This document shows, one piece after another, positions 56,015-64,000 of a stretch of DNA of 64,000 nucleotides. Position 1 is the first letter of the stretch; every line of letters begins with the position of its first letter. Source of the stretch: Watersipora subatra (lineage: Eukaryota > Bryozoa > Gymnolaemata > Cheilostomatida > Watersiporidae); contig NC_088711.1 of assembly GCF_963576615.1 (NCBI RefSeq), forward strand, positions 61,360,248 to 61,424,247. The letters are read 5' to 3'. The position numbers and the translations under genes were made by a program. Below the pieces are notes generated by a model. The model did not search any database and had not been told where the DNA came from. It worked only from the letters and a program-made list of their open reading frames with translations.

Positions 56015-59000
56015 CTTTTCCCGGAAGTTGAGGTTGATGCATATTCTTGAGCAGCCTCAAAATGGCTAAGGGTAGACGATTCCTTGCCTGTATTTTCTGT
56101 GACTGTAATAGCTGGTAAGGTTCGTGTAGGTCCAGAAGTAACAGAGCCTGCTGTCATAGAACTAGCCTCGTGCTCTAACATCTCAGGCGTGTGCAACGAA
56201 CATTCTATCTGATGGTCGGGTGTCGTTTCCATCTCCAGAATCTCAGGTGTTTGGGGAGCGGTTCTTGTCTGATAGAGTGGTGTGATTTCCATCTCAACTG
56301 CGACTGGTAGACGTGCCTTTTCGGCGTGCGTGTTTACTAGCTCTGTGTTGGAACTAGCGGCAGTTTCCAAAACTGCAGACGCAGGCTCTTCCTCTTCTAC
56401 CAACATATAACAATAAATAACAATAATAATTAATAACAATAACAATCAGTAGTTACAAAATAATGTAAAGGAGTTCATGACTTGGTGATAAAATGAAGTA
56501 TTACCACTGGTATGCATGTGTACATGCCAGAATATACTTGTATACAAACTAGGATGTACATGTATACAAGCTAAGATGTACATGTATACAAACTAGGATG
56601 CATATGTATCCAAGCTAAGATGTACATGTATGCAAGTAGTAAAAAACATATGCAAACAAAAATATATATGCGTACTAGCTAAGATATACATATGGGTCTT
56701 TCCATAGAACTCACCCACAAAGTGTGATTAAACAAATCAAATGTTTCACGTTTAAATTATCACAAAGTAAAACAGTATCATAGTGGATAAGTGTTGGCTT
56801 TGATAGCACCGATCCAAACATCTATTGGCACAAAGTACGACCTCCAGCGACCAACGCTTATTGATATAAAAAGCATTATTAAGTGGTTTTTCCGACAGTT
56901 TTCGTTGCAAAATGTGTGACATGAAAGCATTGAGGTATGAAATGTAAGATAATGTACTCAGAAGAAGCATTATTTTATTTTGCAAATTCATTTTCTTGTC
57001 ATCTGCGAAGTTGAATTCACTCTGCCGATGGTACCAATGTAACAGCAACACCGTATCACCTGGTGTCCCTATTACATCGGCAACCTGTATTAAGGATAAC
57101 TAACCTAAATAATTGGAATCAAAAGATATAAACATGTATGATAACTGTTATTTTATGTTGGAAGTAACATTACTTCAAATTAATGACATAGTGCTATCAT
57201 TTGGCAACATTACCAGTACAACCGGGAAATGGTGTCCCCTTGTGTCTCTGTTACATCGGCAACTTGTATGTATGGTAAGACAGGCAATTGTTTTTTGTAA
57301 AGTATATTGTTTGTACTCAATAGTTAACTGTTCTTATGGCATTGTAACCTTATTACTCAAGTATTAAAGCAGGTGAAAGATCACTAAGCTTGTGTCTTTT
57401 TGTTTGATAAAAAGGTATGATATGCTGTCCCCTGTTACATCGGTCACCTGTCTCTGACCTGTTGTAGAAACACCAGTATACTGTGAAAGTTAAAAAACAA
57501 AACAGCAAATAACTGCTTTGTTTACAAAATTTGAATAGTTAGGCTTCGTAAAAGTAATGCTGAATCTAGTGTAGGGGTGATTTGAGATTTTGACCTCTAT
57601 GTCACACTTTGTGGGTGAGCTCTATGGAAAAACCCATATACAAGTCAGGATACACAAGTATACAATCTGGGATATAAGTGTACACAAGGACGAATGCACA
57701 TGAATACTAACTAGGATATAAATAAAAACAAGCTAAGATGTATATGTATGTATACAGAGTTAAATATACATGCATACAAGCCAAAATATATGTTTACACG
57801 GTCTAGGGTTTAAATGTATACAATCTAAGATATACGCGTAGACACCCTAGGATACATGTATATAAGCATGGATATATGTTTATACAATTAAGGATATACA
57901 TGCAAACTGTAAACAAGCTAGGCACACGCATGCGTACTGGCAATGATAGAGGACACAACATGAGCCATACATGTATGCTAGATCTGTTGCATACATGACT
58001 TAAAATTTAAATGTAATCTACAGCCAGAATAGAAAACAATAACAGTTATTCATGGCATATGATGTAGACTTGCTCTCAAACTTATGTACACACAGAAGTA
58101 AGTGCAGAAAACTGCAATAAGGTCAACAACTAGAACAGACCTGCAGATTCTACCGATTCACCCAATACTTCTCCATTTGGCTCTGATTTTATTTCATCCT
58201 CAGAAACAGCATTTTCTTGCTGCGATGCAAGCGCTGCGTTGTCTTCGTCTATGCCGTTGAGGCTGTCCTCACTGAAGCTGATAGGAAGAGCTAAAACATT
58301 GAAAATCACCAGAAACTGTGTAATAGGAAAATAATTGAAATGTTTTTCAATGTCTATGACATACTACTTTGTGCAAGAAAACTCGCTACATGCCACGGTA
58401 AATCGAGCACAGCAATCAAGCACCAAGTGAGACACGCCCATCAATCAATACCAAGTGATAAATGCGCTGTGATGAGGACTTTGAGCTAAAATATACCAAC
58501 TATACCACCATCAAGTAAAGATTAAAATAAATGTAATTTATAGTGTTTAACAGTTGACAAACAATTTATGTACAAAAACAATGTGATCACTTAGAGGGTA
58601 CATGAGCTTATCGAGAAAGCGCATTTATATGCTTTGCACTACAATTATATTACACACCAGCTGGAAGAGACAAGAATAGTGTGCGTGATCATCACCCAGG
58701 AAACGAAGGCGTCATCTTTGCTAACAAAATAAGCTAAAATATATACTTTTCATTTTGATGTTTCACAATTACGCTGGTTGAGATCTATCAAAAAGACTGC
58801 CAGAAGTGTGTAACTTAATTAAACATGTTAAAGATGATCATAAAACTGATACCAAGGTAGAATTATCAGAACTATTGAATATTACTCATCATACATTTAC
58901 TGTGAGGCACGGATCCAAGAGAGCCACGCTTCAATAGGGTCCGTTTAGAGGACCGGATGCTTTGACTACGGTTCAGGGAAAGAGACGATGCTCGTACAAA

Positions 59001-62000
59001 ATCTGGAGCCAGTCGGCGTATCTGGCTGCTGTCATCGACTACCTCGTCATAGCAATGGCCGCTGAAATGTACAGACTATAAGATTGAATCTGCTGCCACC
59101 ACATTGCACTAGGTAGTAATAAAATAGTTCCTCTCCAAGGCATTTCTCATCTCTTAACAGCTCCTGCCCTCCTTGCAGAGGCACGAGACCGCCAAGTATA
59201 ACACCTAGCCGTTGGCGATTATTCACTTGTGTGTAAAATTCGCAGTCTACCGAGTGTACCAGCGGACAAATTTTTTTATCTCTTCGTAAATTGTATCAGA
59301 ATGTTCACAAATAGAGTTATTCAAATTATCACCTTCTGCAAATAGATTGGTCAATAATGTTCGACCACAGTCCATTGAACATTTTCTACGATCAACTTTC
59401 ATCATGAGTAGAGAGAAACAATAAAGTTTTGAAATTTTTGAATTTTAAATGACTTTTGTTGCAAAAGGAACATATCAATAAGGACTCTTCTGACAAAAAC
59501 ATAGCTTACTAAAGCGAGTGTGTATTTGATATTTGCTAACTTTACAATGTTTGAGAGCTGAGTACATCGCGGTGGAAATCATGCATAATCTGCAGTGATC
59601 TCCACCATCTCTCAAATATGCATACCACGCATACATGATATACATGTTCCTAATTCGTACAGCCATTACAGATAGTTACGGCCATTTAAACCACATATAT
59701 GCTAGTCAGGGCCATAAAAGGGTCAGTCGAGTGCATTCAGGTTCAAAGCTGATCTTCGGTTCGTATTGATGATCCTTATAAATTTCTATGCTTAAAAATT
59801 AATGTTGTTTTCAATATTCTGATCTTTTAAAAATGAAGACTGGCTTCCCTAATGAGAAGGCCTGGCTACACACATTGACGAGATGTATCGACAACACGTA
59901 GTGTAGCTATTTGCTATAGCTAGACCCACCAACGCTACTAAAGGATGAGTCAAAATTTACAAATAGATTGACCATTGAGAAGTGAGTTCAGTCGTGTGAC
60001 GATTATGACCTCCTTGCTAGATATTTGGTAGCGATACTGAAGCATTGTCAGGAAATTTGTATTGTAACATGTATATATAGATTCGTACAACTCGTGATTT
60101 ATGATAGCAATATGTTTATGCAGCTATTTGTATTGCTTCATTTTTCTCAAAGAAAAGCGGTACACACTAACAATGAAAACAACAAGGTATAAAAATACTT
60201 TGAATTAATTAAATTACCGCAAATCCTCGTGTATAAGCTGGCACCATGTAGAGGCCCTAAACTTTAACATCCTAAACTTAAAAGGTTGTTTTTAGTTACA
60301 GGTATACAGCGTGTATAAGCAGCACCCGCCATTTTCCATTCATTTAACACACATAATTTAACATAACCATATGAGTCATTCTCCAAGTCTGTCTCTGTAT
60401 GCTGTCACATGCAGGCATTCGCTGACGAGGTTGCAATCACCAATGAGTGCTCTCACACTCGCGGAGAAAGTTTTATGCTTTCAGCAAGCCAGAGTAAACA
60501 AATACTAAATCAACAAGCGCATTTTATAACCCGTGTCGTCGAAAAGATAAAATATGACACAGCAATTAAAATAAAAGTTGCAAATGTAGCTTTAAAAACT
60601 ACAGACGGAAATGCTGGTGCAGTTTTTGGCATTAATAAAAAGCAACACAACGATGGTATCAAGTGCTGGAGATGTTACACGACAGTGGCTACAACTAATA
60701 ACCTCATTACATGAGTATAAGCACTGGGTATTTTCTATCATCTGATTATTCAATAAATTATTGTTAGCATTTGCACATTCTAAAAGGTGCCTCAACCAAA
60801 GCGTAGTGAGATTTTATGAATATAATTTCTAGTCTGCGTGTTTAAGCGGTATCCAAAATTTTAAACAAAATTTTAGCTTCACAAATGTGGCTTATATTTG
60901 ATGATTTATAGTAAACTATGTACAAAAGGTTTAACACATCTAATTAAAAAACAATTATCCCAAGTGTTTAAAAAAGTCCATTTATGTTAGTGGATTTCAT
61001 ACATACTGTATATGTTATAAATGAGAATATTGTTGTCCACATGTAAATAGTTGCTTGTATGGATTCCTTTTGTCACCATCATTCGAAAGCCAATTTAGGA
61101 CACAACTAGTATGCTGTGGAGACAAAATATTGAATCTACTAATTATAATCAACTATTTCAACCAATCACAGATGCGTTAGTGATTGGTTGGTTAGTCCAG
61201 GTGTTTCTAGTGCTGGAAGGTGTGGAAGACATGTATTGAAGCACATCCAAGTCTCACACTGCGATTAGGTTCGTCAGCAAATCAAAAAATAACTGTATTC
61301 TATGCATTGATAGCCTGTGCGCCATGAATGTATAACCTTACTCCTTGTACTAGACTTTTCAGGTTACTAAATATACAAAGAACAGAGCTTTCATACTAAA
61401 AAACTATGATTAGTTTAATCAGGCAGGTTCGTTGAGTGACATTTATATTTTATTCTCAAAAAATTAGACTACAAAATAAATAATGTTTATCACCGGAGGC
61501 AAAACATCTGCAGAAACATTATCTCTAGTCGGAAAACTAAAGAACCTAAGGAACTGAGTTCATGAAGCATGTGTAAGGGCTAGAGGAGCTCATCTGGGGC
61601 TAACAGATATAATTTGGGTACATCTCTATCAACATAAGCAAACATCGTCATTTCGAAATGTAAACGCAAATGAAGTAATTTGTTGGTGTGTAGCCAGACA
61701 CTAGCCCACGAAGGAAATGTAACCTGAGGTTCACAGAAGATGTTCGTACAACCTGTAGGGAGACACTTGAAAACATCAGTAGCGCTGTCAGAAACTCATA
61801 GCGACTCTCACCTGAACTTAAACTTGTTGGATCTCCTGAAAAGGCCCCCCGAACGCACAGACTTTGCCTGTTCATGAGAGTGGAGTGTAAAGAAAGCTTG
61901 CTGGTCCAAAATACACATCCAGAGGGAGAGAGCTGCTTGTTCATCACTGCATTTAAACTTGTTCACCTGCTTCCGAGACTTCTAGAGACAAAGTGAACAG

Positions 62001-63938
62001 AAAGTAGTACTTCTCAATTGAAACGCTACGAACCAGCCATGGAGACCGTCTAACCTGCTCATGGCAAATACTGAGCCATTTAACAAGGTAGGAATCTGAA
62101 TATGTACATGTAAGAGCACCAGCATCACGCTGCTACTAAACGTGCATGTAGGCTGTTGAACTTATAACTGAAGTGTTAATCGTCGATTATCTACACGTTA
62201 AAAGGCTGGTTCACACTATATCGACATATGACGGCATTTTCCTTTCAGCAGCCAATGTCGATTATATGAACCATAAACCGATGGTTATGCAATGCGGACA
62301 CGTCGGGAAAGTTTATAGCTGTCAAACTTTCCCGATATTTCGCTGAGCGTCGACGACCGCCTGTACAATAAGAATCATTTCGGTGATAGTAATTTGTGGT
62401 CGCTGATATCGTGATTTATTTATTTCCGTTTATTAGTCGCTGCGGGACTAGTATTTGATTCAAGCGTGTGAAGCCAAAACGTTTTTTCGCAAAAAATGAG
62501 AACACTACATCACGGAGTATTTGCTGATACAAACGCGGATGGGTTTGCGATAGTGTGAACACCGTTATCATCGACGATCAACGAAGTATTGCGGCATCAA
62601 CGCCGAGATCCGGCGATATATAGTGTGAACCAGCCTTTAAAGTGACACTGCGTGATTTCTAGTAAAGATCACCACTGAGTATCGACCGATGGTTGTCCTT
62701 CAAGTACCACAATGATTGGCCATGTAATGGCAGTTGCTATGCAGAATGTTTGGATGTACATGTAATAACCATTACACAATTAGATTTTGTTATAAACAAA
62801 ATATATTACTAAATCTAACCTCATTAGTATTCAATATGAACAAAAAAGCAATTTAAGAGCTAATGCTGTTATTATACATGGAAATAACGAACAAGGAAAT
62901 ACTAAAACTAAAAACTATGTAGAAAGCAAAATTGTAAGGCCACTCATATCATATTAATCGATATGGAGTCAGGAACAAAACAGATAATTGGTACTTTATC
63001 CGATATGCCTGATGACGGCATGAAACACCAACCTCATCCCCGTCAGACTCTACTGATGATATGCTCACTGACTTGCCATCTATGTTGCACTTGGTAATGT
63101 TTTCCCTGCAAACAAATGTTATAAGTCCTTTAGCATACTCTCTCTGCATAGCAGACAGACGGGAACTTGTGACTGATGAATGTTATTTATGAATCTGAGG
63201 CTCGTTTATAAACCTAAGAATAAGAATAATAAGAAAGCTAGACTAAACTTAGGGTTTGTGTTGAGAAGACAAAAAGCATTTATTAGGTTGAATTAACTCA
63301 AAATACTCAGAGGCCAGATGTTTATGCAGTAACAAAAATGCTTTAATATGACCTTCAATCTACCGAAGTGAACAGCCCTGAGTAGATACATGAAATGGAT
63401 TAAAAAAAGAAAGACTGAGTGCAAAGTGCCTCTCAACTACAATATTGCTGTAAGTAAGTTACTATTTGGTACCATGACGCTATTATTCAGCTGCGATCCT
63501 TGTCATAATTGAGTGACCAGAAAACAAAGCTATATTAAGACAAGTACACATTCTGTGAAAAATGGATTTCTTAGCACGAAAATTGATAGTTCATATCAGG
63601 TCTAATTTTTTTAGCCTTCTAACTAATATTGAAAAATAGGTTAGGGTATATGTACTTGTATTACTACTGGGGCGCAACCATGAGAATTATTGATTAGGAG
63701 TTACGCCTCCTTGTATCAACGGAAGACAACTCCTGTTTATAATGCAATATCGTAAAAAAGCTTTCAAGATGTAAAATAATATAGAACGTCATTCTGTAGT
63801 ACATCAAAGCCAAACAAAGTATAGGTGTTAGTAGGTTAACAACACTTACCATTCAATCAATTGCACCCTTTTAAATGATTGGAACAGAGCCACACCTTTG
63901 TGATTGGCGCCAATATGCAGTTGTTGACCTTGTCTATC
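55573..63938 (-). CDS. FRMD3/FRMD5-like FERM protein, C-terminal 489 residues (5' partial)
   Basis: Minus-strand exons: 63938-63850, 63105-62995, 61946-61812, 59061-58901, 58290-58141 and 56396-55573. All junctions are GT-AG and every split codon joins in frame, giving 489 residues and a stop. The first three exons are the FERM F3 (C) lobe: GQQLHIGANHKGVALFQSFK, then ENITKCNIDGK, then ALSLWMCILDQQAFF, ending in a basic FA-like segment. Exon 4 is the FERM-adjacent region. Exons 5-6 are acidic and disordered, with a run of about 15 Asp. A single membrane segment (LRIFIAFFTPLLLAIAMFAV) lies 35 residues before the end. FERM plus a C-terminal membrane segment is the FRMD3/FRMD5 layout, proteins that link membrane, junctions and actin. 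The F1 and F2 lobes lie past the right edge. The choice between FRMD3 and FRMD5 is not made. Confidence 0.85.
55970..56014 (-). repeat. (ATC)n microsatellite encoding poly-Asp
   Basis: About 15 ATC/GAT triplets in the last coding exon of the FRMD-like gene, read as Asp on the minus strand. It is length-variable by nature and therefore a likely polymorphism. Confidence 0.92.
56500..56693. repeat. GTACATGTATACAAGCTAAGAT minisatellite, left block
   Basis: About eight imperfect 22-24-bp units with TACATGTATACAARCTARGA. The array continues at 57640-57940 after an inserted transposon. Confidence 0.8.
56694..57635. mobile_element. Family G inverted-repeat transposon inside a minisatellite
   Basis: 942 bp bounded by GGGTCTTTCCATAGAACTCA then CCCACAAAGTGTGA on the left, and the near-perfect inverse TCACACTTTGTGGGTGAGCT then CTATGGAAAAACCC on the right. 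Inside, a motif like GGTGTCCCTATTACATCGGC and AACCTGT recurs three times (about 57059, 57229 and 57424). No transposase frame is visible. The flanks are ATAT-rich, so the target duplication is ambiguous. It lies in the last intron of the FRMD-like gene. Confidence 0.75.
57640..57940. repeat. TACATGTATACAAGCTAGGATAT minisatellite, right block
   Basis: About twelve diverged units related to those at 56500-56693. Confidence 0.78.
60218..60875 (+). mobile_element. Decayed pogo-like transposon with Brinker-type HTH remnant
   Basis: The left part has CCTCGTGTATAAGC and CAGCGTGTATAAGCAGCACC, and the right part has CTGCGTGTTTAAGCGGTATC, related motifs as in the ends of pogo/Jerky-type elements. An open frame at 60409-60714 includes KYDTAIKIKVANVALKTTDG and AGAVFGINKKQ, matching the small helix-turn-helix (BrkDBD-like) domain at the start of many pogo-like transposases, then runs out of frame. 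It lies in an intron of the FRMD-like gene. Confidence 0.6.
62198..62640 (-). mobile_element. Family C MITE, complete copy (C1), TTAA flanks
   Basis: 62202-62636, about 435 bp. The ends AAGGCTGGTTCACACTATAT and ATATAGTGTGAACCAGCCT are near-perfect inverted repeats, each bordered by TTAA. TTAA duplications are typical of piggyBac-type (and Kolobok) elements. It is relatively GC/CpG-rich, with no coding frame. It lies in the intron between two FERM exons. Confidence 0.88.
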
Positions 63939-64000
63939 CTGTCAGAAACAGTCAAACAATTCTGATTATCTTGTACGCATGCAACGTGTTATCACTGTAT

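Noticed and set aside
55718-56050. Plus-strand frame encoding a long Ser run
   Set aside because: It is the complement of the poly-Asp coding exon of the FRMD-like gene.
61648-61947. 99-codon minus-strand frame starting MMNKQLSPSG
   Set aside because: It is a different frame of the third FERM exon, where the frame reading ALSLWMCILDQQAFF matches the family.
1-64000. CRISPR arrays, bacterial-type operons, phage defence or toxin systems
   Set aside because: The genes, splice sites and repeats are those of an animal genome; direct repeats seen are minisatellites without spacer structure.

Overview
This is a window of an animal nuclear genome. It is AT-rich, its genes are split by long introns with GT-AG splice sites, and its introns and intergenic DNA are full of decayed transposons. 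The gene content (FBXO33, an FRMD3/FRMD5-type FERM protein, a PLCXD-type phospholipase X protein) is metazoan. The repeat types (tRNA-derived SINEs, hAT, Tigger/pogo, TTAA-flanked and Ty3/gypsy elements) suit a marine invertebrate, perhaps a lophotrochozoan, but the species cannot be read from the sequence. There are no bacterial-type operons, CRISPR arrays or rRNA genes.

Layout, left to right. 1-346 (-): the N-terminal coding exon of a Lys-rich protein that runs off the left edge. 347-10500: gene-poor DNA with a MITE (family A), a hAT MITE with a perfect target duplication, a palindromic satellite and three tRNA-derived SINEs in a row. 10535-21097 (+): an unrecognised gene of at least five coding exons; its second intron holds a family A MITE that was itself invaded by a Ty3/gypsy-like LTR element. 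23368-28691 (-): a five-exon gene for a 281-residue coiled-coil protein ending in a CaaX box. 30831-31904 (-): an intronless PI-PLC X-domain gene. 34014-35248: a decayed Tigger/pogo transposon. 37700-53690 (+): FBXO33 in seven coding exons whose phases all agree (578 aa), with introns hosting nested transposons. 55573-63938 (-): the last six coding exons of an FRMD3/FRMD5-like gene (489 residues seen), ending in a membrane segment; its 5' part lies beyond the right edge.

The genes have no evident shared pathway; this looks like an ordinary gene neighbourhood. The most informative material is the layering of repeats. Three of the four long family A copies are each split by a different element: an LTR retrotransposon, a hAT element and a long-inverted-repeat element. 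Some exon boundaries also coincide with repeat or duplication edges: the last acceptor of the CaaX gene, the triplicated acceptor of FBXO33 exon 5, and a partial copy of the terminal exon of the unrecognised gene inside its own intron. I found no clearly new multi-gene system. Gene models were built by hand from splice consensus, reading phase and family resemblance, without transcript evidence.
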